Part shown: piece by piece, positions 52,706-61,373 of the stretch | Position numbering within the stretch: the stretch's first letter is position 1 | How the letters are laid out: each line of letters opens with the position of its first letter | Origin: Paenibacillus sp. | GTDB lineage: Bacteria; Bacteroidota; Bacteroidia; Bacteroidales; Muribaculaceae | Direction of reading: 5' to 3' | DNA: 64,000 nt | Assembly: GCA_023663345.1 (NCBI GenBank) | Contig: JAMPHR010000004.1 | Location: forward strand, 179,326 to 243,325 | The notes under the pieces: model-generated | Seen by the model: the letters and a program-made list of their open reading frames with translations, nothing else | What the model was told of the DNA's origin: nothing | Database searches by the model: none | Program-made: the position numbers and the translations under genes

Positions 52706-55700
52706 ATGCTTAACAAGATTATAAAATTTTCGCTTGACAACCGTCTGGCGATACTCGTGCTATCAGGCCTCATGCTCATCTACGGCATGGTGGTGCTGAT
52801 GCGTACCGAGGTGGATATATTCCCTGACTTGAATGCCCCCACAGTTGTGGTCATGACCGAGGCCCCGGGAATGGCACCTGAAGAAATAGAAACCACCATC
52901 ACCTACCCCATCGAGACTGCTGTAAACGGAGCCTCGGGCGTGAGACGAGTACGATCGACATCGACATCGGGCTTCTCGGTCGTATGGGTGGAGTTTGGCT
53001 GGGATACTGACGTGTACCTTGCACGCCAGATCGTCTCGGAAAAACTCACTCAACTCGAAGGCACTTTCCCCCCTGGAGCCGGAAGCCCCACACTCGGTCC
53101 GCAATCCTCGATTCTCGGCGAGATCATGATAATAGGCCTTACAGCCGATTCCATAACAAGCCCGATGGAGCTACGCACCATAGCCGACCGCGAGGTTGGC
53201 CCTCAGTTGTTGTCACTGCCGGGTGTATCATCGGTATCTGTGATAGGCGGTGATGCCAAGGAGTACCAGATACTGCTGTGTCCCGCCAAGATGCAACGCC
53301 AGGGCGTGACGCTCAACGAGGTACGAGCTACCGTAACCGGTATGAACAGCAATGCCGCTGGCGGAGTGCTGTATGACTACGGAAACGAATACCTGATCAA
53401 GGGCGACATAACCACCAATGATGTAGAGGCCATAGCCAACACTGTGATCGTGAGCGATGAGACTCGCATCGTGCGTCTGTCCGACATAGCCGAGGTAGCA
53501 GCCCGCCCCGAGGAACCGCGACTTGGCGCCGCTTCGGTCAATGCCGAACCGGGCGTGCTCATCACCGTGACCAAGCAACCTGGTGCCGGTACTATCGAAC
53601 TCACCGAGAAGATAGAAAAGAAACTTGCCGATCTGCAACGTACATTCCCCTCCGATGTGGAAGTGCGCACCGATATCTTCCGCCAGTCTGATTTCATCGA
53701 CCGCTCCATCGGCAATCTTCAGGAATCGCTATTCGTAGGCGCGATCTTCGTGATCATAGTGCTGTTCTTCTTCCTCATGAACCTGCGCACCACTCTGATC
53801 TCGCTCGTGGCACTGCCATTGTCTATCATCGTCACTATCATAGCGCTTCACTTCATGGGACTCACCATCAACACCATGAGTCTCGGAGGTATCGCCATCG
53901 CCATCGGTTCGCTGGTAGATGATGCGATCGTGGACGTGGAGAATGTGTACAAACGGTTGAGACAGAATCTTAAGGCAGGCCGCCCTGTGGTGCAGGTAGT
54001 ATATGAGGCGAGCAAGGAGGTGAGAATGCCCATCTTCAACTCATCGCTCATCATCATGGCCAGCTTCCTGCCTCTTTTCTTCCTCCAGGGTATCGAAGGC
54101 CGAATGCTCATACCTCTTGGCATATCGTTTGTGGTATCGCTCATAGCATCCACATTGGTGGCGCTGACTGTCACTCCTGTGCTGTGTACCTATCTGCTTG
54201 GCGACAAGAAGATGGCCGCGAAGCTCGAAAAAGAGCCTTGGTTGTCAAGAAAACTTAGCCAGTGGTATCATGGCGTGCTTGACCGATCATTCAAGCACAT
54301 AAAGCCGATACTGATATGCGTCTCGCTTCTGTTCATCTTCTGTATAGGATTGTTCTTCACTCTCGGACGCAGCTTCCTCCCGCCGTTCAACGAGGGATCG
54401 CTCACTATAAACATAAGTACACTCCCCGGAATATCACTTGAAAACAGTGACCGCATGGGACGTGAAGCTGAAAAAATAATCCTCTCCATGCCTGAGATTC
54501 GCACCGTGGCCCGCAAGACCGGACGCGCCGAACTCGATGAGCACTCTCTCGGCGTGAACGTGAGCGAGATCGAGGCTCCCTATACTCTCGATCAAGGACG
54601 CTCCCGCAAAGAGATGGTGGCCGATCTGCGCCATAAGCTCTCGCATCTCCCCGGAGTGAATATCGAGATAGGCCAGCCTATATCTCACCGTATCGATGCC
54701 ATGCTCTCGGGTACCGAGGCTCAGATCGCCATCAAGCTGTTCGGCGATGATCTCACCAAGCTTTTCACCATAGGCAACAAGATCAAGGCCGTCGCATCGA
54801 CCGTGCCAGGAGTGGTGGACGTGAACATCGAACAGCAGATGGAACGTCCGCAGCTCGACATACGCCCCCGTCGCGACATGCTCGCCTATTATGGAATCCC
54901 CATGAATGAATTTGCCGACTTCATACGTGTGGCCCTCGCCGGCGAGACTGTATCGCAGGTGTATGAGAAAGGCCGTCCGTTTGATCTGGTACTGAAAATG
55001 GAGTCTGACGCTCGCGAGTCCATCGACCGGCTGTCATCACTCATGATAGACTCACCCAAGGGTAAAATCCCCTTGACCGAGGTAGCAGAAGTGATATCGA
55101 GCGCTGGTCCCAACACCATCAACCGCGAAAATGTGAGCCGCCGCATAGTGGTATCGGCCAATGTGGACGGACGCGACCTGCGCGGAGTGGTCAACGACAT
55201 TATGCGCGAGGTTGAAGAGGAGGTACAGCTCCCCGAGGGATACTACGTGAATTACGGTGGCCAGTTTGAAAGCGAGGAAAGCGCTTCACGCACACTCATG
55301 ATCGTATCACTCATCGCACTCGTGATAATATTCCTGTTGCTCTACGGACAATACCACAACGCCGTCCAGTCAGGCATAATTCTCCTCAACATGCCCCTGG
55401 CGCTTATAGGTGGAATACTCATCCTGCGTCTTACCTCAGGCGAACTGAACATCCCCGCCATCATCGGATTCATCTCGCTCATGGGCATCGCCACCCGCAA
55501 CGGTATGCTTCTCATGTCGAGATACGACACCTTGCGCGAAGAGGGTCAGGGCCTGATGCAACGCATACTCCACGGCTCGGCCGACCGTCTCAACCCCATC
55601 CTCATGACAGCTCTCAGCTCGGCGCTCGCTCTCATACCGCTGGCTGTCAATGGCCATCAGCCCGGCAACGAGATACAGTCGCCTCTCGCTATAGTGATCC

Positions 55701-55789
55701 TTGGCGGACTGCTGTCATCGACTCTTCTCAATATCTTCATAGTACCCATAATGTATTATCTAACAAATAGAAAAAAAGAAAAGCAATGA
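52706..55789 (+). CDS. CzcA/CusA-family heavy-metal RND efflux pump
   Basis: A 1027-residue inner-membrane RND antiporter with twelve helices and two large periplasmic loops. In helix 4, V404-D-D-A-I-V-D-V-E-N413 holds the proton-relay acidic residues (D405, D406, D410, E412). The N-terminal FSLDNRLAILVLSGLMLIYG and SGFSVVWVEFGWDTDVYLARQIV are typical of the heavy-metal subfamily. The ion (for example Zn, Co, Ni, Cu or Ag) cannot be told from this motif. It overlaps the channel gene by 4 bases. Confidence 0.94.
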   Translation: MLNKIIKFSLDNRLAILVLSGLMLIYGMVVLMRTEVDIFPDLNAPTVVVMTEAPGMAPEEIETTITYPIETAVNGASGVRRVRSTSTSGFSVVWVEFGWDTDVYLARQIVSEKLTQLEGTFPPGAGSPTLGPQSSILGEIMIIGLTADSITSPMELRTIADREVGPQLLSLPGVSSVSVIGGDAKEYQILLCPAKMQRQGVTLNEVRATVTGMNSNAAGGVLYDYGNEYLIKGDITTNDVEAIANTVIVSDETRIVRLSDIAEVAARPEEPRLGAASVNAEPGVLITVTKQPGAGTIELTEKIEKKLADLQRTFPSDVEVRTDIFRQSDFIDRSIGNLQESLFVGAIFVIIVLFFFLMNLRTTLISLVALPLSIIVTIIALHFMGLTINTMSLGGIAIAIGSLVDDAIVDVENVYKRLRQNLKAGRPVVQVVYEASKEVRMPIFNSSLIIMASFLPLFFLQGIEGRMLIPLGISFVVSLIASTLVALTVTPVLCTYLLGDKKMAAKLEKEPWLSRKLSQWYHGVLDRSFKHIKPILICVSLLFIFCIGLFFTLGRSFLPPFNEGSLTINISTLPGISLENSDRMGREAEKIILSMPEIRTVARKTGRAELDEHSLGVNVSEIEAPYTLDQGRSRKEMVADLRHKLSHLPGVNIEIGQPISHRIDAMLSGTEAQIAIKLFGDDLTKLFTIGNKIKAVASTVPGVVDVNIEQQMERPQLDIRPRRDMLAYYGIPMNEFADFIRVALAGETVSQVYEKGRPFDLVLKMESDARESIDRLSSLMIDSPKGKIPLTEVAEVISSAGPNTINRENVSRRIVVSANVDGRDLRGVVNDIMREVEEEVQLPEGYYVNYGGQFESEESASRTLMIVSLIALVIIFLLLYGQYHNAVQSGIILLNMPLALIGGILILRLTSGELNIPAIIGFISLMGIATRNGMLLMSRYDTLREEGQGLMQRILHGSADRLNPILMTALSSALALIPLAVNGHQPGNEIQSPLAIVILGGLLSSTLLNIFIVPIMYYLTNRKKEKQ

Positions 55790-56973
55790 CAATCCGGCAT
55801 CTACCTCTCCTCCTAGCTCTATTGCCTGCAACGGTGGGGGCAACAACCACTTTTGACGACGTACTGTCAGAGGTAATGTCCAACAATCTCACTGCCCGTG
55901 CCGAGGCCTCGCGCTCGCAGGCCCAGGTGGAAAGCATCCTCGGCGAAAATACTCTCGAGGCTCCTGAAATAGAATTCTCTCGCGTTTGGGGCACCAAAGC
56001 TGAATTCGGCAACAAGTGGGGACTCAGTGTGAGCCAATCATTCGACTGGCCTGGCGTGTATGCCGCCCGTCGTGAGGCCGCCCGCACCGCTAAGATCGCT
56101 GCCCAATATCTCACCGAGACCACTGTGCTGGATCTGAGACAGGAGGTGCGTACACTGCTCATCGACATAATCCACAACACTCAGCTCATCGACATGCAAA
56201 CCGAACTTGTAGACCGCATGAACCAGATGGAACAGCACTACAAGAAAGCGGCCGAGGCCGGCGCCGAAACACGTCTTGACTACAATAAGACCGTGATAGA
56301 GCGCATAGCCGTACACCGTGAGCTCCACACACTCGAAGCCCAGAGAGAGGTACTGATGTCATCGCTCGAAGCTCTTAATGCGGGTAAGGACGTAAACGAA
56401 ATGGTGAAACGTCTCGGTAGCGATTATCCCATCACTCCGGCGGTGAACGAGTCCACCATATCGGAAGAGGTGATCAAGCAACGTGATCCGCAATATGCCG
56501 CCGCTCTCGTATCGGTTGAGGCCGCCAAATCCATGGTCAAGGTGGAGAAGCGCTCCCGTATCCCTGGGTTCTCGGTAGGATTCGAGCATGAGACCGAGGG
56601 AGATGAGCATTTCAACGGATTTGCCGTGGGAATGACCCTGCCGGTATGGGGCAGAAAGCATCAGGTAAAAGCTTCGACCCTCGAGGCTGAGGCTTCACTC
56701 ATGGATGCCGAGATGGCCCTTGCCCGCCGTATGGCCGAGATGAAGGGAGACCTGAGACAGCTCAAGGACCTGCGTAAAGTGATGGACGAATATGAGCCTG
56801 TGATTAATGACAAGGCCAACTATGAACTGTTGCGTAAAGCTTTGACTGCCGGCCAGATCAGTTTCCTCACATTCATCGAGGAAACCAATTATTTCATAGC
56901 CGCCCGACGTGATTACATCGACACCGTGTACGAATACAATCTTGCCCTAACCCGACTGACAAGATACGAATAA
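55786..56973 (+). CDS. TolC-family outer-membrane channel of the metal efflux system (CzcC-like)
   Basis: A 395-residue protein with a signal peptide (MTIRHLPLLLALLPATVGA) and long coiled helices of the TolC fold: LSEVMSNNLTARAEASRSQAQV in the first repeat and the LTAGQISFLTFIEETNYFIAARRDYID segment near the end. Its start overlaps the stop of the pump gene (ATGA), so the three products are made together. Confidence 0.92.
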   Translation: MTIRHLPLLLALLPATVGATTTFDDVLSEVMSNNLTARAEASRSQAQVESILGENTLEAPEIEFSRVWGTKAEFGNKWGLSVSQSFDWPGVYAARREAARTAKIAAQYLTETTVLDLRQEVRTLLIDIIHNTQLIDMQTELVDRMNQMEQHYKKAAEAGAETRLDYNKTVIERIAVHRELHTLEAQREVLMSSLEALNAGKDVNEMVKRLGSDYPITPAVNESTISEEVIKQRDPQYAAALVSVEAAKSMVKVEKRSRIPGFSVGFEHETEGDEHFNGFAVGMTLPVWGRKHQVKASTLEAEASLMDAEMALARRMAEMKGDLRQLKDLRKVMDEYEPVINDKANYELLRKALTAGQISFLTFIEETNYFIAARRDYIDTVYEYNLALTRLTRYE

Positions 56974-56989
56974 GTTCTATCACCCAAAA

Positions 56990-57048
56990 AACATCAGGCC
57001 CTCATTGCCGGGAATCAAATTTCCCATAGACAATGAGGGCCTGATGTT
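56990..57048. terminator. Bidirectional terminator between the efflux operon and the HAD gene
   Basis: An 18-base perfect stem (56990-57007 with 57031-57048) encloses a smaller GGGAA/TTCCC hairpin. The minus-strand side is followed by a run of six T, so it best serves the HAD gene, which stops at 57072. Confidence 0.85.
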
Positions 57049-57071
57049 GTTCAGTGGATAAGATCAACCGA

Positions 57072-57701
57072 TCATTTCTTAGGCAGACGCGACAGCGACA
57101 TCCCAGCCATCGAATCGACCGTGAGATCGGCTATAGGGCTGACCTTTTCACGCGGATTGGTGGTAGCTATGCCTATGACCATCGCCCCCGATGCACGTCC
57201 TGCCTCAAGTCCTTGCATGGAATCCTCAAAGACATAACAGTCAGCGATAGGCACATTGATCAATTCCGCACCTTTCATATACCCCTCGGGATCGGGTTTA
57301 CTATGCTTGACCATTGAGCCGGTGACAATATAATCGACCATGCCACGCAGTTCAGGCCGGCGCGAGAACAGCATCTCCATCTTCACATTGTCACTGCTGG
57401 TGACAATAGCCGACGGAATTCCGGCCGACTTCAGTTCGTTAAGAAAATCTATTACTCCAGGATAGACGGGATACTCCATGTTGCTCTCAAACTCATGCAA
57501 CGCTTTGAGAATACCATCGTGATCAGCCGGAGGAAAGTTCTGAAGGATCTCACCTATGGTTGTACCCTTGATATCGGCGGCAAACGTAGGAACAAGTCCG
57601 TAGCGCTCGCCCATACCACCCCAGAATTTGGAGTATTCACCTTCGCTATCGACCAGAACGCCGTCAAGGTCGAAAAGCATACCTATTTTTTTATCGTTCA
57701 T
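57072..57701 (-). CDS. HAD-superfamily phosphatase/phosphomutase (beta-phosphoglucomutase-like)
   Basis: A 209-residue HAD enzyme. Motif I FDLDGVLVDSE has nucleophile Asp11 and acid/base Asp13, motif II is VTSSDN, motif III is the lysine in HSKPDPEGY and motif IV is FEDSMQGLEAG. The helical cap of subclass I follows motif I. The glutamate after the nucleophile (VDSEGEY) fits beta-phosphoglucomutase-like proteins, but many relatives are phosphatases, so the substrate is open. Confidence 0.88.
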   Translation of the reverse strand: MNDKKIGMLFDLDGVLVDSEGEYSKFWGGMGERYGLVPTFAADIKGTTIGEILQNFPPADHDGILKALHEFESNMEYPVYPGVIDFLNELKSAGIPSAIVTSSDNVKMEMLFSRRPELRGMVDYIVTGSMVKHSKPDPEGYMKGAELINVPIADCYVFEDSMQGLEAGRASGAMVIGIATTNPREKVSPIADLTVDSMAGMSLSRLPKK

Positions 57702-57770
57702 TTATGTACCTGTTTTTAATCCGTGGCTTTAAGCGGCCAAGGATATTGTTGGAAATACGTTAATTGACTG

Positions 57771-57778
57771 CAAAAGTA
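57771..57778 (-). promoter_or_regulatory. -7 box for the HAD gene
   Basis: Minus-strand TACTTTTG, 70 bases before the start. No clear -33 box. Confidence 0.4.
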
Positions 57779-57810
57779 CGAAAATTTTCATACATACATG
57801 CCATACACTC

Positions 57811-57841
57811 TTTGCAAGCCGGGATATTATGAGTAATTTTG
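57811..57841 (+). promoter_or_regulatory. Promoter of the trpB-like gene
   Basis: TTTG (57811-57814), exactly 19 bases, then TAATTTTG (57834-57841). The gene starts 23 bases further, so the leader is very short and leaves no room for a trp attenuator. Confidence 0.75.
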
Positions 57842-57863
57842 TCGCCTCATAACAATAACAACT

Positions 57864-59225
57864 ATGGAAAAAACCAAAAGATACATCCTGCCTGAGAATG
57901 AAATACCCCGCGAATGGTACAACATCCAGGCCGATATGAAGACCAAACCTCTTCCTCCGCTCAATCCCGCCACCCGCGAGCCTATGAAGGCCGAGGATCT
58001 CTACCCTATCTTCGCCAAGGAATGTAGCGACCAGGAACTGAACATGACCGATGCCTGGATTCCCATCCCCGACGAGGTGAGGGAGATGTACAAATATTAC
58101 CGCTCGACCCCGTTGGTACGCGCCTACGGTCTTGAAAAAGCACTTGGGACATCAGCCCACATATATTTCAAGAACGAAAGCGTATCGCCCATGGGATCTC
58201 ACAAGCTCAACTCAGCCATTCCCCAGGCGTACTACTGCATGAAGGAAGGCGTGAAGAACGTAACCACTGAGACCGGAGCAGGACAGTGGGGCGCTTCGCT
58301 GTCGTATGCCGCATCGCTCTATGGGCTCAATGCCGCCGTGTATCAGGTGAAGATCTCATACGAGCAGAAACCTTACCGCCGTAGCATCATGCAGACTTAC
58401 GGTGCGCAGGTAACACCGTCACCTTCCATGTCGACACGCGCAGGTAAAGATATTCTCACCGTTGATCCCAACTGCCAAGGCTCACTCGGCACAGCTATCT
58501 CGGAAGCCGTAGAGCTCGCCCGCACTACCCCCGACTGTAAATACACCCTCGGATCGGTGCTCAGCCATGTGACCCTCCATCAGACCATCATAGGTCTCGA
58601 AGCCGAGAAGCAGATGGAGATGGCTGGAGAGTACCCCGACATGGTGATAGCATGTTTCGGAGGCGGTTCCAACTTCGGAGGCATCTCGTTCCCCTTCATG
58701 CGTCACAAGATCGCCGAAGAGGAGGGCAAGAGCCACACCCGCTTCATCGCGGCAGAGCCGGCATCATGTCCCAAGCTCACCAAGGGTAAATTCTGCTACG
58801 ATTTCGGTGACGAGGCCGGTTACACACCACTGTTGCCAATGTTCTCGCTCGGCCATAATTTCAAGCCCGCCAATATCCATGCCGGAGGTCTGCGCTATCA
58901 CGGAGCCGGTGTTATCGTGAGCCAGCTGCTCAAGGATGGCCTTATGGAAGCCGTCGATATCAACCAGCTGGAATCGTTCGAAGCCGGATGTCTTTTTGCA
59001 CGTGCCGAGGGTATAATCCCCGCTCCTGAATCGTGCCATGCCATAGCCGCCACTATCCGCGAGGTGAAAAAGCTGAAACCCGGCGAGGAAAAGGTGATCC
59101 TGTTCAATCTCTCGGGCCACGGACTTGTAGACATGGCTTCGTATGACAAATACCTGTCAGGCGACCTCATCAACTACAGCGTGAGCGACGAGGAGATTGC
59201 CGAGAATCTGGCTGACATAAAATAA
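57864..59225 (+). CDS. trpB: TrpB2-type tryptophan synthase beta chain
   Basis: A 453-residue PLP enzyme that joins indole and serine. Lys114 in SPMGSHKLNSA binds PLP, ETGAGQWG is the indole-side loop and CFGGGSNFGG binds the cofactor phosphate. The long N-terminal extension before STPLVRA and the overall length mark the TrpB2 subgroup in contrast to the roughly 400-residue TrpB1. TrpB2 usually acts without TrpA, and no trpA or other trp gene is near, so indole salvage is a reasonable role. Confidence 0.93.
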   Translation: MEKTKRYILPENEIPREWYNIQADMKTKPLPPLNPATREPMKAEDLYPIFAKECSDQELNMTDAWIPIPDEVREMYKYYRSTPLVRAYGLEKALGTSAHIYFKNESVSPMGSHKLNSAIPQAYYCMKEGVKNVTTETGAGQWGASLSYAASLYGLNAAVYQVKISYEQKPYRRSIMQTYGAQVTPSPSMSTRAGKDILTVDPNCQGSLGTAISEAVELARTTPDCKYTLGSVLSHVTLHQTIIGLEAEKQMEMAGEYPDMVIACFGGGSNFGGISFPFMRHKIAEEEGKSHTRFIAAEPASCPKLTKGKFCYDFGDEAGYTPLLPMFSLGHNFKPANIHAGGLRYHGAGVIVSQLLKDGLMEAVDINQLESFEAGCLFARAEGIIPAPESCHAIAATIREVKKLKPGEEKVILFNLSGHGLVDMASYDKYLSGDLINYSVSDEEIAENLADIK

Positions 59226-59259
59226 GCCGGAAATACAGCGACATACAATCAGACCTACG

Positions 59260-59303
59260 GGGGATGTGCATGAGTAACACGTATGTGAGGCTCACACATC
59301 CCC
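59260..59303. terminator. Hairpin overlapping the 3' end of the NADH dehydrogenase gene
   Basis: GGGGATGTG (59260-59268) pairs with CACATCCCC (59295-59303). The right arm is inside the last codons of the minus-strand ndh gene, whose stop is at 59292. It lies 35 bases after the trpB stop and can serve both converging genes. Confidence 0.6.
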
Positions 59304-60593
59304 TTTGTCGTGCATACGGCCACGGCGCGGATATGGCGATCCCTGGAAGAGTATGCGCAGTGCTGTGTTGTGGGTGAAATAGGCCCATACCCAGTTGAGC
59401 AACACATTTAGCTTACTACGCATCCCCAACAGGGATATCAGGTGAATGAACATCCATGCCGCCCAAGCCACAAATCCGCTCAGATACCACTTGCCTATAT
59501 CGGCCACGGCCCTGTTCCTGCCTATTGTAGCCATTGATCCCTTGTCACGATACGTGAACGGTAGTCGGAACACTCCGCCCCCATTCAATCCATCGGCCAC
59601 ATACCGGCCCTCCTGGATTGCAACCTGAGCCAACTGAGGGAGACCGTGCGGATATTTTTCCGATTGGAAATATCCAATGTCTCCTATGGCCATGATTTCG
59701 GGATGGCCTATCACCCGACATGCACTATCGGTGATGATACGGCCCCCGGGACCACGGAACGATTTCTCATCCACTCCCTTTACCTCAAAAGGCACAGCCG
59801 TGACTCCGGCTGTCCACACAGCCATTCCTGCCTGTAGCTCAGTGCCGTCGTCAAGCGTGAGCCTGTCATTCTCGTAACTCGTCATCACATGCCCGAGCCT
59901 CACGTCCACCATCAGATTGGTAAGATCACTCAGGGCTGTTGCCGAGGCTTTCTCGCTCATCGTGTGCAACAATCTGTCACTTCCCTCCAGCAGATTTATC
60001 GACATATCCCCGGGAGGAATCGTAGGATAATCGCGTGGCAGGATATAGCGTTTCAGCTCTCCGAGTGCTCCGGCAATCTCCACGCCGGCCGGACCTCCGC
60101 CTATGACCACAAAACTCAACAGACGCCTCCGCTCGGTCTCCTCGGTAGTGATGGCAGCCATTTCACAACGGTATAGGATCTCGTTGCGCATACGTATAGC
60201 CTCATCTACCGATTTCAAAGTGAAGACCTCGTTGATCAGACCGGGATTGGAAAAGAAATTGTTGGTTGTGCCGAGTGCTATTATGAGATAATCATACGGC
60301 AATGTCTCATGATCGGTGGTCACTGTGTGATTACCGGCATCGACAACCTTAATTTCCCCGAGATGAAAACGTATATGGCGCGGACGCATCTTGCGCATCT
60401 CGCGCCTGAGCGGGAAGGATATGCCTGTGGGGTCAAGCCCAGCCGAAGCTACCTGATAAAACAGTGGAGGAAAAGAATGATAATTGTTGCGGTCGACAAG
60501 ATGGACCTCGTAGCGGGATTTATCCAATCTCTTGGCTACATTCAGTCCGGCGAAGCCTCCGCCGAGGATGACAATGCGTGGGAGTTGAGACAT
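59292..60593 (-). CDS. ndh: Type II NADH:quinone oxidoreductase (NDH-2)
   Basis: A 433-residue FAD enzyme that passes electrons from NADH to quinone without pumping. The FAD-binding start is IVILGGGFAGLNVAKRLD, the NADH-binding loop is FVVIGGGPAGVEIAGAL, and the middle has MAIGDIGYF. A C-terminal hydrophobic part (GFVAWAAWMFIHLISLLG) attaches it to the membrane. I choose ATG at 60591-60593; an in-frame GTG at 60629 lies inside the terminator hairpin of ftsE. It gives the cell a second NADH route next to Nqr. Confidence 0.93.
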   Translation of the reverse strand: MSQLPRIVILGGGFAGLNVAKRLDKSRYEVHLVDRNNYHSFPPLFYQVASAGLDPTGISFPLRREMRKMRPRHIRFHLGEIKVVDAGNHTVTTDHETLPYDYLIIALGTTNNFFSNPGLINEVFTLKSVDEAIRMRNEILYRCEMAAITTEETERRRLLSFVVIGGGPAGVEIAGALGELKRYILPRDYPTIPPGDMSINLLEGSDRLLHTMSEKASATALSDLTNLMVDVRLGHVMTSYENDRLTLDDGTELQAGMAVWTAGVTAVPFEVKGVDEKSFRGPGGRIITDSACRVIGHPEIMAIGDIGYFQSEKYPHGLPQLAQVAIQEGRYVADGLNGGGVFRLPFTYRDKGSMATIGRNRAVADIGKWYLSGFVAWAAWMFIHLISLLGMRSKLNVLLNWVWAYFTHNTALRILFQGSPYPRRGRMHDKGDV

Positions 60594-60604
60594 GAATATA
60601 TAAA

Positions 60605-60641
60605 AATTTTCAGAGAGCGGACGGTCCACTCTCTGAAAATT
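60605..60641 (-). terminator. Terminator of ftsE
   Basis: A 13-base perfect stem (60605-60617 with 60629-60641), with GGA/TCC inside the loop, is followed on the minus strand by TTTTTATATA. It lies between ftsE and ndh. Confidence 0.8.
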
Positions 60642-60671
60642 ATAACGTCAGGCCTACTTACAAGGTTTATA

Positions 60672-61334
60672 TTACTCCGATATAGTGCGCCTGTCACACA
60701 CAAGAGTCCTTGCGGGAAATTGTTCGACAAGCGACATGTTATGAGTAGCCATTATCACAGCTGTGCCTTGGCGGGCTACCGAATGCAGATAGCTCACAAT
60801 GCTCTCTCCGGTGGCCGGATCGAGATTGCCCGTTGGCTCATCGGCAAGAATCAGCGGCGGACGGTTGAGCAGAGCCCTTGCTATGACTATGCGCTGTTGC
60901 TCGCCACCCGACAGTTCGTGAGGCTTCTTATAGTTCTTGTTGGCCATTCCCACACTCTTCAACACCTCCTGTATACGCTGGTCAATCTCGGCCTTATCGG
61001 TCCAGCCGGTCGCCTTAAGCACAAAACGCAGATTCTCCTCGGCGCTTCGGTCAGTAAGCAGGCGGAAATCCTGGAAAATGATACCGATCTGACGGCGCAG
61101 ATACGGAATATCGCGCGAACGTATCGACCTGAGATCGTAATCCAGCACTCGGGCACGCCCCGTGGCTACGGGAACATCGGCATACATTGATTTTAGCATA
61201 CTGGACTTTCCGCTACCCACCTTGCCTATTATGTACACAAATTCGCCCGGCTCCACTTTCAGACTCACATGCTTGAGCGTGATGAGCGAATTACGGTGGA
61301 TGGTCACATCCTTATAGTCGATAACTGATGGCAT
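60672..61334 (-). CDS. ftsE: FtsE-like cell-division ABC ATPase
   Basis: A 220-residue ATPase with Walker [10 protein letters not shown] (residues 37-45), signature [16 protein letters not shown] and Walker [18 protein letters not shown]. The sequence is FtsE-like: with FtsX it activates wall hydrolases at the division site. No ftsX is adjacent; the next gene is ndh behind a terminator, so the partner must be elsewhere, as often in Bacteroidetes. recQ lies 39 bases upstream. Confidence 0.9.
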   Translation of the reverse strand: MPSVIDYKDVTIHRNSLITLKHVSLKVEPGEFVYIIGKVGSGKSSMLKSMYADVPVATGRARVLDYDLRSIRSRDIPYLRRQIGIIFQDFRLLTDRSAEENLRFVLKATGWTDKAEIDQRIQEVLKSVGMANKNYKKPHELSGGEQQRIVIARALLNRPPLILADEPTGNLDPATGESIVSYLHSVARQGTAVIMATHNMSLVEQFPARTLVCDRRTISE

Positions 61335-61373
61335 GGACTTGCTGATAATTACGTGAGACTGGTACTGACCGCA

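Noticed and set aside
60594-60629. GTG start 12 codons upstream for the NADH dehydrogenase
   Set aside because: It lies inside the ftsE terminator hairpin, and the Rossmann start IVILGGG follows naturally from the ATG at 60593.
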